From assembly GCA_003326205.1 (NCBI GenBank), contig LWTK01000040.1:1-64000 (forward strand): a stretch of DNA of 64,000 bases, in the 5' to 3' direction. The notes under the pieces were generated by a model. It ran no database searches. It saw only the letters and a program-made list of their open reading frames with translations, and was not told the origin of the DNA. The translations under genes were made by a program, and so were the position numbers. Source of the stretch: Nostoc sp. ATCC 43529 (lineage in GTDB: Bacteria > Cyanobacteriota > Cyanobacteriia > Cyanobacteriales > Nostocaceae). Position 1 is the first letter of the stretch. Each line of letters starts with the position of its first letter. Below are positions 1 through 8,573 of this stretch, in pieces.

Positions 1-224
1 AATTACAAACTCCTAGCCCATACTTTCAATGTGCAACATTATCGAAATTGAGTAAATACAAGCATTTAGGTAAAGCTGGTACTCCTGAACATATTGATGC
101 TGTTATGTCCGTTTTTAGACGTTCTGTTTGGGACGACATACAGAAAATTATTGATACCCTTGATGAATGTCTCTTAGATATTCGTTCTGGGTCTGAGCAA
201 GAAGAGGAAGAGCCGCAAGATTAA
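1..224 (+). CDS. C-terminal end of an unrecognised protein (cut by window start)
   Basis: An open frame enters from the left edge (first full codon at base 3) and stops at TAA 222-224. About 73 residues are visible. They are helical in character and end in a strongly acidic tail (SEQEEEEPQD). I do not recognise the family. The next gene is a WD40 remnant whose own 5' part is missing. A second in-frame stop at 246-248 separates the two, so they are not one protein. The junction between unrelated sequences may lie near 225-280. The call is limited to real coding sequence of unknown function, based on a long stop-free frame with sensible composition. Confidence 0.5.
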   Translation, partial: LQTPSPYFQCATLSKLSKYKHLGKAGTPEHIDAVMSVFRRSVWDDIQKIIDTLDECLLDIRSGSEQEEEEPQD

Positions 225-278
225 ATCCCACTGTTTATTAGCGAGTAATTCTCGCGAATAATTTTTCTCTCTTTATTT

Positions 279-1730
279 TTGCCAAATTGGGATGCTCCCA
301 TTAATCGAGAGCCAGTATCCTTTGCTGAATTAGTTGCTGATGTCATGACATCTTCTTCTAAAGGTAAGTTACCGCAAGCAATTAAATCCTTATTACAACG
401 TTCTTTAATTGAAAAAAGCGACGAGCATTTATTTCTGCAACCAGTTGTGATGGAATATGCCACACAGCGATTGGTTGAACAAGTTTGTCTAGAATTAGTA
501 AGAGAAAAGACTGTCCGTTTACGCTTATTTCAAACCCATGCTTTAATCAAAGCAATAAGCAAAGATTATATTAGGGAAACACAAAAGCAATTAATTTTGC
601 AACCTTTGTTAGAGCAATTGTTAATAGAGTTGGGCAATCAACAAAAGTTAGTAATGTTGTTGCAGGATGTAATAGAACAGCAAAGACATCAACCTGCACT
701 ATTAGCAGGATATGCGGGAGGCAATGTCCTCAACTTGTTAACGCATTTGCAAATAAATTTACAGGGGTATGACTTCTCAAATTTGAACATTTGGCAAGCG
801 GACTTACAGTGTGTCAATTTAGCTGAAGTTAATTTCCAAAATACTGCTTTTGATAAGTCTGTATTTGCTAAAAGCTTGAAGAGTGTTTATTCACTTGCTT
901 TGAGTCCAGATGGAAAACTGTTGGCTACGGGTGATATAAGTGGACAAATTCATTTGTGGCAAGTGGCGGATGGAAAAAACTTGTTGAGATTTAAGGGACA
1001 TGAAGGTTGGGTTTGGACAGTTACTTTTAGTCCAGATGGGCAAACCCTGGCAAGTGGTGGTCATGATGGATTGGTCAAATTATGGAATATACAAACGGGA
1101 GAATGCTTAAAAATTTTAGATAAACACACAGATATTGTTTGTTCTGTCAGCTTTAGTTCGGATGGACAAACTCTAGCAAGTGGTAGTCAAGACACTTCAA
1201 TTCGATTGTGGAATGTCCGTCTAGGTAAGTGTCTCAAAACACTGCATGGTCATGCTGATGGAGTCTGGTCAGTGAGTTTTAATCCAGATGGTAAAATACT
1301 CGCTAGTGCCAGTCTTGATGGCTCAATTCGATTGTGGGATAGCAATAACTTTACTTGCATAAAAGTCTTGCAAGGACATACTGCTGGTGTATGGTCAGCT
1401 AGTTTTAGCCCTGTTGGTTCTACCTTGGCATCTGCCAGTTCTGACCAAACAATTCGCTTATGGGATCTCAATAACTTTACCTGTGTCAGAGTTTTACATA
1501 GTCATAGTAGTGGAGTATGCTCGGTTAGATTTAATTCTCTAGGTAATATCTTAGCCAGTACTAGTCAAGATGATGTAATTAAGCTTTGGGATGTAGCAAC
1601 AGGTGAGTGCATGAAAACCCTGAAGGTAGATCGCCTTTATGAAGGGATGAATATTAGAGGGGTGACTGGATTAACAGCAGCGCAGCGATCGGCACTCTTG
1701 GCTTTGGGGGCTGTGGAAGGTGTGGGGTAG
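279..1730 (+). CDS. 5'-truncated NB-ARC/WD40 protein: winged-helix remnant plus six WD40 repeats
   Basis: The 483-residue frame opens at a TTG with no convincing ribosome binding site. Residues 1-75 match the segment that follows the NB-ARC ATPase in cyanobacterial NB-ARC/WD40 proteins ([11 protein letters not shown], then RSLIEK and [17 protein letters not shown]). The same segment occurs in the NB-ARC gene at 23581-24933, near its residues 363-425. Residues about 162-192 are pentapeptide-like. Six WD40 repeats run from about residue 202 to 455, each with a GH, SPDG or LW(D/N) signature. The end (GVTGL..AQ..ALLALGA) is the normal family tail. The Walker A/B nucleotide-binding half is absent, so this is probably a non-functional remnant or a free propeller. 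Function as a signal sensor or scaffold is inferred from the family. Confidence 0.75.
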   Translation: MPNWDAPINREPVSFAELVADVMTSSSKGKLPQAIKSLLQRSLIEKSDEHLFLQPVVMEYATQRLVEQVCLELVREKTVRLRLFQTHALIKAISKDYIRETQKQLILQPLLEQLLIELGNQQKLVMLLQDVIEQQRHQPALLAGYAGGNVLNLLTHLQINLQGYDFSNLNIWQADLQCVNLAEVNFQNTAFDKSVFAKSLKSVYSLALSPDGKLLATGDISGQIHLWQVADGKNLLRFKGHEGWVWTVTFSPDGQTLASGGHDGLVKLWNIQTGECLKILDKHTDIVCSVSFSSDGQTLASGSQDTSIRLWNVRLGKCLKTLHGHADGVWSVSFNPDGKILASASLDGSIRLWDSNNFTCIKVLQGHTAGVWSASFSPVGSTLASASSDQTIRLWDLNNFTCVRVLHSHSSGVCSVRFNSLGNILASTSQDDVIKLWDVATGECMKTLKVDRLYEGMNIRGVTGLTAAQRSALLALGAVEGVG

Positions 1731-2456
1731 GTTTTATTGGTAACGATCGCATAAAGCGGGGGTATGAATATTGGGAGTGCGTAGATGCAGCATTTCTAAC
1801 TCTTGAATGCCAAATTTTAAATAAGATTAACGTAATTGCCGTGTTATAAATAATGTCGTAAAGCTTATTACAGCTACAGATAATAATAATATATTTCCTA
1901 CTTCAAAAATAGATTCAGTTATTCCCAATGAAGAAAACAAAACTGAAACTAATATAAATCTTGCCATAAAGTTTATTATATATATCAAAAAATCCCAAAA
2001 TTGTCGTAAATGATTGAAAAAACATGGTTCAAATAGCTTTTTATGTTTTTTGAACATATAAAGACGAAAATGTCAATCCTACTCCTTGGCTCAGTGTAGT
2101 AATTTTGAACTTATTTGTGCTTTGGACAAACCCCAAAACTACCGTGTCAATAGGGTTTGAGATGCGCTTACCCTGCAATTACAGTTTGTATATTTTCACT
2201 TACTTACACCAGGCAACTTTAGCAAGTTAATATCAACTTAAGGCTTTCGTCAAAAAACGAGAGCGATCGCCCAAATCAAACCCATCATCAGAAGTGGGTA
2301 AGCGTAGCCCGTCGTAGACATCGCTGATTTGACACAATTGCTCAGAGTGCGATCGCATAAATTGACAGTGATATGTAGGATAGGCTTTATTGTTGGCGAT
2401 ATGCCTAAGGCATTAAGCTTCGCTTATCGCTTATTTGCGAGAGTTGGCTACTTACT
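1731..2456. other. Intergenic region with HIP1 and short dispersed repeats
   Basis: Apart from one doubtful small frame (1827-2057, minus) no gene is visible. Around 2263-2325 lies a repeat unit (GCGATCGC, then CCCATCATCAGAAGTG, then AGCCCGTCGTAGACATC) that recurs in scrambled order at 3031-3115. Confidence 0.5.
1827..2057 (-). CDS. Possible small membrane protein (doubtful)
   Basis: A 76-residue frame starts with ATG. It has a basic N-terminus (MFKKHKK) and two hydrophobic stretches at roughly residues 22-45 and 50-70, as expected for a two-pass membrane peptide. I recognise no family, and no good ribosome binding site precedes it. It sits alone in a gap between a WD40 remnant and hicA. It could equally be a chance frame in AT-rich DNA. 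Confidence 0.25.
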   Translation of the reverse strand: MFKKHKKLFEPCFFNHLRQFWDFLIYIINFMARFILVSVLFSSLGITESIFEVGNILLLSVAVISFTTLFITRQLR

Positions 2457-2696
2457 TTACTCGTAAAAGAATGGAAAAAGTTGTTCTTCAGGAATGTATT
2501 TACTTGCCTGTCTAAAAATAGCTTTGCAAGTTCCCGTATCTAACTGCCGATGATTAGGTATTGTTAAAGTCTCTTTTTGTTCTACACCAGAACGACGCAA
2601 CTTAATATGACTGCCCTTTTGGCTGTGTACTTCAAAGCCAAACTCACCCAAAATATCAACAATCTCAGCACCTGATAATCTTTTGAGTCTAGGCAT
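2457..2696 (-). CDS. hicA: HicA-type toxin (YcfA-like mRNA interferase)
   Basis: This 79-residue protein matches the YcfA/HicA fold. It begins PRLKRLSGAEIVDILGEFGFE and has the key histidine in SQKGSHIKLRR (about residue 30), followed by LTIPNHRQLDTGTCKAIFRQA. HicA proteins are double-stranded-RNA-binding-like ribonucleases that cleave mRNA and are held inactive by HicB. Its start overlaps the stop of the upstream hicB-like gene by 8 bases, so the two are translationally coupled. The C-terminus (PEEQLFPFFYE) is slightly longer than the usual 60-residue family core. Activity is inferred from the family. Confidence 0.85.
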   Translation of the reverse strand: MPRLKRLSGAEIVDILGEFGFEVHSQKGSHIKLRRSGVEQKETLTIPNHRQLDTGTCKAIFRQASKYIPEEQLFPFFYE

Positions 2697-2922
2697 ATTC
2701 TAGTTGGAGTTCAAAAGTTACCATTAGAGAAGGTTTATCTACTAAGCCAAATTGAGTTGGATCTTCGTCTTCTAAATGCAAAGCGACTGCTTCTCGAAGG
2801 TTATGAACAACTTCATCCAGAGTTTCTCCCTGAGTTACTACAGAAACTTCTAGACATTCTGCTACGTATCCGTACTGTTCACCTAGATGAATGACTGCTC
2901 TAATATTCTGCTTTAACTCCAT
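2689..2922 (-). CDS. hicB: HicB-family antitoxin
   Basis: This 77-residue protein has the HicB partial RNase H fold pattern: VIHLGEQYGYVAECLEVSVVTQG followed by TLDEVVHNLREAVALHLE. Short HicB proteins like this lack a C-terminal DNA-binding domain, and none is visible here. It is first in a two-gene minus-strand operon and overlaps hicA by 8 bases. In the family, HicB binds and blocks the HicA nuclease. Here the antitoxin precedes the toxin, an order common in cyanobacteria. Confidence 0.83.
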   Translation of the reverse strand: MELKQNIRAVIHLGEQYGYVAECLEVSVVTQGETLDEVVHNLREAVALHLEDEDPTQFGLVDKPSLMVTFELQLEYA

Positions 2923-3176
2923 AAGTCATCTTAAAAATTCAAGAAGTCCCGTTAAGTTAGGTTATGCTTTCATGCTACACCATTAACTATGAATAATTCG
3001 TATCCGCAATAAATCAGAGCGACGCCGAATAGCCCGTCGTAGACATCACGCACATTAAGCCCATCATCACAAGTGCGATCGCCCACATTAACCCCATCAG
3101 CAAAAGTGCGATCGCAGTTTTTCAATTAGGAATTTAGCTTTGGTGAAAAATTGTAGTGCGATCGCACTTAATTTTT
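2923..3176. repeat. HIP1-rich short repeats
   Basis: Three GCGATCGC copies at 3075-3082, 3108-3115 and 3158-3165 are each preceded by AGTG. The first two follow the same phrase (CCCATCA-CA-AAGTG), giving two units of about 33 bases. The third sits in the perfect 14-base palindrome AGTGCGATCGCACT (3155-3168). A related unit lies at 2263-2325. Confidence 0.6.
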
Positions 3177-3665
3177 TTAACTTTCAGGTAAACTCGCAAA
3201 CGCTTCTTCAACTAATTCCTTTGCCTTAGCATCCAAACGCAACCAATCTACTTCACCAAGTTCATCAATTAAACTAGTATCAATAACAACGTTTTCGTCC
3301 TCTGGGTTGTATTCAATAAAACACACTTGATAACACAACTCCCACAAATCGATACTTGCTTGTTGCTGTTGACGCTGCAAAAGTAAATGATATCCTGGAT
3401 GGGGCATTGGTAAACGAGTTAGAGTCTGTCTGATTTCATCTGCTTCTTCGGGCGTTGCAGTTTCCATTGCTTGCAACAGTTGGGTCACCAGTGCTTTGAT
3501 TTCATCAGTGGTGTTAGGCGGCCAAATCAGGACATCATGGTAAGTTCCCGTCCATGAAGACTCATCAAGCTGTTTGCGGATATTGTCGATAACGCGAATG
3601 AAAGCAGGTTGCATGAGGATTTCAGCCTGATGCCATGCAACTGAGTTTGTTATTTTAGGTGGCAT
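3177..3665 (-). CDS. Conserved cyanobacterial hypothetical protein
   Basis: This 162-residue soluble protein has an ATG start. Residues 5-30 form a helix. Residues about 40-50 (TYHDVLIWPPNTTDEIKAL) are a distinctive patch. Residues 85-105 include PHPGYHLLLQRQQQQ, and the C-terminal third is acidic. There is no signal peptide, membrane segment or catalytic motif I recognise. Composition and HIP1 context match the rest of the genome. It is transcribed away from the kinase gene at 3830, leaving a 165-base divergent spacer. Function unknown. Confidence 0.6.
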   Translation of the reverse strand: MPPKITNSVAWHQAEILMQPAFIRVIDNIRKQLDESSWTGTYHDVLIWPPNTTDEIKALVTQLLQAMETATPEEADEIRQTLTRLPMPHPGYHLLLQRQQQQASIDLWELCYQVCFIEYNPEDENVVIDTSLIDELGEVDWLRLDAKAKELVEEAFASLPES

Positions 3666-3829
3666 TGGTAATAAACAGGGGCACTAAACAGAGAAATAAA
3701 CAGTCTGCGTTTATTAAAAAGCTGCGTTTTTAATCTAAATCTTTTTTCAAGATAGCGGATTTCATTGAAGAAAATTTGGAGATATTTATTACTAGCGAAA
3801 AAATTAGGTGATAACTCTGGGGAGGGAAT

Positions 3830-5740
3830 ATGATAGGCAAGTTACTAGACCATCGTTACCAAATAATTAGAGTCCTGGCGACGGGAGGATTTGGTCAAAC
3901 CTACATTGCCGAAGATACTAGGCGGCCAGGTAACCCCATTTGCGTTGTCAAGCACCTCAAACCCGGAACCGACCCCAGAGTTTTTGCTACTGCTAAGCGT
4001 CTGTTCAACAGCGAAGCCGAAACCTTAGAAAAGCTGGGCAACCATGACCAAATACCCAGGCTACTGGCTTACTTTGACGAAAACCAAGAATTCTATCTAG
4101 TACAAGAATATATAGAAGGGCACACCATAGCCGAGGAACTTTTACCTGGTAAGCGCTGGAGTGAAAGCCAAGTAATTCAACTATTGCAGGAAATTCTCGG
4201 CATTCTCGAATTTGTCCACCAGCAAGGCGTGATTCACCGCGACATCAAACCAGATAATATTATCCGCCGCACCTCAGATAATAAATTAGTTTTGGTAGAC
4301 TTTGGGGCAGTAAAACAACTGCGTACCCAAATGGTGACAGTAGGCGGACAAGCCTCTGCCACCGTGGTTATCGGCACTCCTGGCTATATGCCCACAGAAC
4401 AAGGGCAAGGTAAACCCCGCCCCAACAGTGATATTTATTCTCTGGGAATTATTGCTATTCAAGCATTAACAGGATTGCCGGCAACAGAATTACAAGAAGA
4501 CCCAGAAACAGGGGAAATTATCTGGCGGCATTCAGTGACTGTGAACCCTCGACTGGCGGCTGTGTTGGCGAAGATGGTGCGTTATCACTTCAAAGACCGC
4601 TATCAAAGTGCCACCGAAGCACTGCAAGCGTGTAAAAACGCCATTAATCCTGTAGCTGCAATTTCCACACCTCAAGAAGCTGTAAAAAATTCCAGCTACC
4701 AAGCAACTAAACCACGTCCCCAAGCAGTATCTCGCCAGCAAACTCTGGCAGTTGCACCAGCAAATCATGTTCCCCCTAGACCTGTCCGTCAGAATAGCAA
4801 ATCTGACCCGTGGCCAATATTAATTGGCATATTGTTGGCGGGTGGCGTTGCGGCTGTAGTAGCAAATGTATATCCAAATGTGAAAAATTTAGCTGCTAAT
4901 TTTACAGGGAATAATACTGCTTTAGCCAATAAATGCTCCGCTGTTGTTGTGGGAAATTCTAATATCCGTTCTCAACCTAGTTCCATCGATTCTGGTAATA
5001 TTGTGCAAACTGTTGGTGATAATAGTAACTTCGAGGTGACTGGCAAGCAAACAAAACGAGGTTGGGTAGAAATTAAACTCAAATCCGGACGTTTGGCTTG
5101 GGCACATTCGGATGTGATAGCCAATAAAGGAGAATGGACTTCTTGCCTGCGGGAAAAAGGTATTGCAACTAAAATAGTAGACGATAGTACTTTAATTACT
5201 ACTCGACGGATTCCTCCGGCAAAAGCAAAATCCAAGGATGTAGTAACTTCATCGTCAGAAAAATCTAAACCGTCAACTTCTGATAATGGAAAATTAGAGC
5301 GATCGCAACCTAATGAAAACAGTGCCCAGATTTTAGAACAGGCCAAAAAGAAGTATGATTCGGGAGATATCATTGGAGCGATCGCCCTTTTAAAATCAGT
5401 TCCAACAACTGCCGCTTCTGATATCCAAGAAACAGGCAAAGTCATCGCCCAGTGGCAAGAAGATTGGGCAAAAGCAGATGCATTATTTAATGATATTAAT
5501 CAAGCACTAGAATCCGGTCAATGGGATAAAGTTTTAGATTACAAAAACCATCCAGAAAAATTACCTAATACTCAATATTGGCGAAATAAAATCGAACCTT
5601 TATTTAAACAAGCTACTGAAAATTTGGCAAAACAAGCACTAGAAAAAATAGACAATCAAGTTAATCAGAAGAATCCCCAAAAAGAAGTTACCGATACTAA
5701 GCAATCTGACACTAAAGAAACTCCTAAAGGAAGTTTGTAA
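3830..5740 (+). CDS. Membrane-anchored serine/threonine protein kinase with SH3-like domain
   Basis: This is a 636-residue Hanks-type kinase. Residues 10-270 form the kinase domain: glycine loop GGFGQTY (19-25), invariant lysine in VVKHL (K41), catalytic loop HRDIKPDN (H136, D138), magnesium loop DFG (D157), activation segment GTPGYMPTEQ and SDIYSLG. All catalytic residues are present, so it should be active. A proline-rich linker leads to one membrane helix near residues 325-347 (ILIGILLAGGVAAVVANV). A bacterial SH3 domain follows (about 370-440, with NIRSQPS and GWVEIKLKSGRLAWAH). The C-terminus is a helical, TPR-like tail. The kinase faces the cytoplasm and the SH3 domain probably the periplasm, suggesting envelope sensing. 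Substrates are unknown. The ATG follows GGGAGGGAAT, a fair ribosome binding site. Confidence 0.92.
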   Translation: MIGKLLDHRYQIIRVLATGGFGQTYIAEDTRRPGNPICVVKHLKPGTDPRVFATAKRLFNSEAETLEKLGNHDQIPRLLAYFDENQEFYLVQEYIEGHTIAEELLPGKRWSESQVIQLLQEILGILEFVHQQGVIHRDIKPDNIIRRTSDNKLVLVDFGAVKQLRTQMVTVGGQASATVVIGTPGYMPTEQGQGKPRPNSDIYSLGIIAIQALTGLPATELQEDPETGEIIWRHSVTVNPRLAAVLAKMVRYHFKDRYQSATEALQACKNAINPVAAISTPQEAVKNSSYQATKPRPQAVSRQQTLAVAPANHVPPRPVRQNSKSDPWPILIGILLAGGVAAVVANVYPNVKNLAANFTGNNTALANKCSAVVVGNSNIRSQPSSIDSGNIVQTVGDNSNFEVTGKQTKRGWVEIKLKSGRLAWAHSDVIANKGEWTSCLREKGIATKIVDDSTLITTRRIPPAKAKSKDVVTSSSEKSKPSTSDNGKLERSQPNENSAQILEQAKKKYDSGDIIGAIALLKSVPTTAASDIQETGKVIAQWQEDWAKADALFNDINQALESGQWDKVLDYKNHPEKLPNTQYWRNKIEPLFKQATENLAKQALEKIDNQVNQKNPQKEVTDTKQSDTKETPKGSL

Positions 5741-5798
5741 TATCATTGGCAAAGCAATTTGTTTACAGCAATTTTCAGGTAAATGAAGTACACGGTTG

Positions 5799-5821
5799 GG
5801 GGCACAACATTGTTGTGCCCC
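5799..5821. repeat. Short palindromic repeat (GGGGCACAACA-type hairpin)
   Basis: GGGGCACAACA and TGTTGTGCCCC flank a single central base. It is one of a family in this window, with others at 13174, 16368, 21427 and 43439. All are found only in intergenic DNA. Confidence 0.75.
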
Positions 5822-5931
5822 TACAATAATCTGTTTATGACAAATCAGTAGCGATCGCCTTTCATCCACCATCATTCACAGCGATCGATGTTAGTTTAAA
5901 GACATCATTGCAAACAGACTCCTTTATTTCC

Positions 5932-6295
5932 ATGACTTACTACGTAATCTACGACGGAAATTGTAATCTCTGCGTTACCTTAGTACAATTGTTAGAAACC
6001 TTAGACCAGGGAAAGCTGTTTCAATACACTCCCATGCAAGATGAACAGAAACTTTTACAGTGGGGAATTACAGCCCAAGATTGCGAACAGGGAATGATTT
6101 TAATTGATGGTAATGAGCCTCAAAGACGTTGGCAAGGTAGTAATGCAGCAGAAGAAATTGGGCGGTTATTGCCATTAGGAGTGGGCAGGCGATCGCTTTT
6201 ATGAACAAATCCGCGATAACCGTTACACTATATTTGGCAAGCGTTCTAGCACTTATCAATCAGCATACTGTGTTGATGGCAGCTGTCGGCCGTAG
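5932..6295 (+). pseudogene. Frameshifted DCC-family (DUF393) thiol-oxidoreductase-like gene
   Basis: The first frame, from ATG 5932, reads MTYYVIYDGNCNLC, the DxxCxxC-type motif that names the DCC family. It continues to RLLPLG and then breaks at the stop TGA in 6202-6204. In the next frame, from about 6184, the sequence WAGDRFYEQIRDNRYTIFG continues to a stop at 6293-6295. That is the normal C-terminal part of the same family. About 12-15 residues expected between the halves are missing, so a small out-of-frame deletion probably broke the gene. A longer start at a TTG upstream (5908) is less likely. Function as a small redox protein is from the family only. Confidence 0.8.
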
Positions 6296-6593
6296 GAGTG
6301 GATAGAAGACGTAAAGACACGGGGACACACACAGTTGTGAATAATAGAGCAAATTTTTCTTTTGGTCTGCACTAGCCGACTTTGCCTATGTAGCCGCTAA
6401 ATTCCATTCGCCATGCCTAATATTAATCATTAGACAGAGTTTTGTAGTCATAAATTCAGCCCTTTGATACTAGTAAAAAGTCTGGTAGAACCACCATGAT
6501 CCTATTTGGCGCGTTTGTAAAAATCGTGTAACAACATGAAATTACTTTCACGCCAAAATCCAGCACAAAGTATTATACAGGGGGAGAATCTGC

Positions 6594-8441
6594 GTGAGAA
6601 TTGGTGCTAATTATTTGGGTAACGGAGAGTGTGAATTTACAGTTTGGTCTCCAACGTTAGATAGCGTTGCTGTGCAAATTTTGACGCCAGAACCGCAAGT
6701 AATTGCGCTTAAGCCTCAAGCAGAGGGATACTGGCAAACGAAGGTGAATGATGTCTATCCAGGTACGCTTTATAAGTATGTGCTGAACGAGGAAAATGCT
6801 TTTCCTGACCCGGCGTCACAGTATCAACCTGAAGGCGTGCATGGCCCATCCCAAATCGTAGACCGTCACTTTGAGTGGACTGACGAAGGTTGGTCTGGTG
6901 TTCCTGTGGAGTCGATGATTTTCTATGAACTTCACGTCGGGACATTCACCCCAGAAGGCACTTTTGCCGCCATTATTCCCCGCCTACCGGAACTACGAGA
7001 ACTGGGAATTAATGCCATTGAAATCATGCCTATTTCCCAGTTTCCCGGAGATACCCATATTGAGCCGGCTTTAGCATACCGGAACTGGGGGTATGATGGC
7101 GTTTATCCTTATGCTGTACAAAATTCCTACGGTAGCCCAGCAGATTTAAAGCAATTGGTGAATGCTTGCCACGAAAACGGTATTGCTGTGGTGCTGGATG
7201 TGGTGTACAACCACTTTGGGCCAGAAGGTAATTATATGGGTCAGTTTGCGCCCTACTTTACTAGAACCTATAAAACGCCGTGGGGCAATGCAATGAATTT
7301 CGATGATGCCCTGAGTATGGGGGTGCGAAATTATTTTATCCAAAATGCGATTTATTGGTTGGGAGAATTTCACATTGATGCATTGCGGTTAGATGCAATT
7401 CAAGCAATTTATGACTTGGGAGCAAAGCATTTTTTGTGGGAATTAGCAGAAGCAGTTCATCATTTTTCCCAACAAGGGCAAAGATGGAAACGCCATTTAA
7501 TTGCGGAAAGCGATTTAAATAATCCGCGAATAATTCGTCCGGCAGAATTGGGTGGATATGGACTAGATGCCCAATGGAGTGATGATTTTCACCATGCATT
7601 GCATACACTTTTAACAGGCGATCGCCAAGGATATTATCAGGATTTTGGCACATTTGCTGACTTAGCAAAAGCTTATCAAGATACTTTTGTTTATGATTGG
7701 AAATACTCAGTCGATCGCAAACGATATCATGGCGTATCTTGCCGCGATCGTCCTTTATCACAGTTCTTAGTTTGCAGCCAAAATCACGACCAAATCGGCA
7801 ACCAAATGAAAGGAGAACGCCTCACTCAGCGCATCTCTTTTGAAGGATTAAAAGTAGCTGCTGGTGCTGTGTTACTATCACCTAATTTGCCGTTATTATT
7901 CATGGGAGAAGAATACGGCGAACCTGCACCCTTCATTTATTTTGTGAGTCACTCCGACGCAGATTTAATTCAAGCAGTTCGAGCCGGACGTAAGGAAGAA
8001 TTTGAACCATTTCACTATGAAGACGATCCCCCAGATCCCGAATCCGCAGAAACATTCTTAAAGTGTAAACTCAACTGGGAATTACGCCACGAAGGTAACC
8101 ACAAAGTTTTGTGGAATTGGTATCGTCAATTAATTAATTTACGCAAAACCCATCCCGTACTTCTCAACCAAGACCGCGATTCTATCCAAGCGACTAGCGA
8201 TGAAGACAAGCAATTAGTTATCGTCCGTCGTTGGTGTGAAACCAGTGAATTAATCTTTGTATTGAATTTTAATTCGTCTCCAGTAACAGTAACTCTGCCA
8301 ATTCAAAGCAAAGCTCATAAACTATTAGATTCAGCAGACACTTCATGGTCTGGGTCTGGTTCCCAAGCCCCTGAATATCTGTCTGTGGGAGAAGAAGTGA
8401 AATTGCAACCCATTAGTTTAGTACTGTATGAAAGGGAGTAG
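6594..8441 (+). CDS. treZ: Malto-oligosyltrehalose trehalohydrolase
   Basis: This 615-residue GH13 enzyme releases trehalose from maltooligosyl-trehalose. The N-terminal carbohydrate-binding beta domain (residues 1-95) includes VWSPTLDSVAVQIL. The TIM barrel carries EIMPISQFPGD, VVYNHFGPEG, nucleophile D267 in LRLDAIQA, acid/base E305 in LIAESDL and the transition-state aspartate D399 in SQNHDQIGNQ. Length is normal for the family. The start is GTG at 6594, preceded by GGGGGAG. It leads a treZ-treY-treH cluster, the arrangement known from Nostoc, where these genes are linked to desiccation tolerance. All catalytic residues are intact. Confidence 0.95.
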   Translation: MRIGANYLGNGECEFTVWSPTLDSVAVQILTPEPQVIALKPQAEGYWQTKVNDVYPGTLYKYVLNEENAFPDPASQYQPEGVHGPSQIVDRHFEWTDEGWSGVPVESMIFYELHVGTFTPEGTFAAIIPRLPELRELGINAIEIMPISQFPGDTHIEPALAYRNWGYDGVYPYAVQNSYGSPADLKQLVNACHENGIAVVLDVVYNHFGPEGNYMGQFAPYFTRTYKTPWGNAMNFDDALSMGVRNYFIQNAIYWLGEFHIDALRLDAIQAIYDLGAKHFLWELAEAVHHFSQQGQRWKRHLIAESDLNNPRIIRPAELGGYGLDAQWSDDFHHALHTLLTGDRQGYYQDFGTFADLAKAYQDTFVYDWKYSVDRKRYHGVSCRDRPLSQFLVCSQNHDQIGNQMKGERLTQRISFEGLKVAAGAVLLSPNLPLLFMGEEYGEPAPFIYFVSHSDADLIQAVRAGRKEEFEPFHYEDDPPDPESAETFLKCKLNWELRHEGNHKVLWNWYRQLINLRKTHPVLLNQDRDSIQATSDEDKQLVIVRRWCETSELIFVLNFNSSPVTVTLPIQSKAHKLLDSADTSWSGSGSQAPEYLSVGEEVKLQPISLVLYERE

Positions 8442-8450
8442 GAAGAAATC

Positions 8451-8476
8451 AATTCAAAATTCAAAATTCAAAATTA
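8451..8476. repeat. AATTCAAA tandem repeat
   Basis: Three to four copies of AATTCAAA follow the treZ stop. From 8523 to 8560 the spacer changes to CCCAATGC/CCCATGC heptad-like repeats, which run into the 5' end of the treY open frame. Confidence 0.6.
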
Positions 8477-8573
8477 AATAATTCCTGGGCATTGGAAATT
8501 GGCGAATTAGAGGAGATTTTTTCCCAATGCCCAATGCCCCATGCCCTATGCCCACTACCCACGAAAAACAAAT

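Noticed and set aside
4972..5445. 157-residue minus-strand frame inside the kinase gene
   Set aside because: Antisense shadow of a well-supported kinase coding sequence.
7336..7761. 141-residue minus-strand frame inside treZ
   Set aside because: Antisense shadow; treZ motifs on plus are unambiguous.
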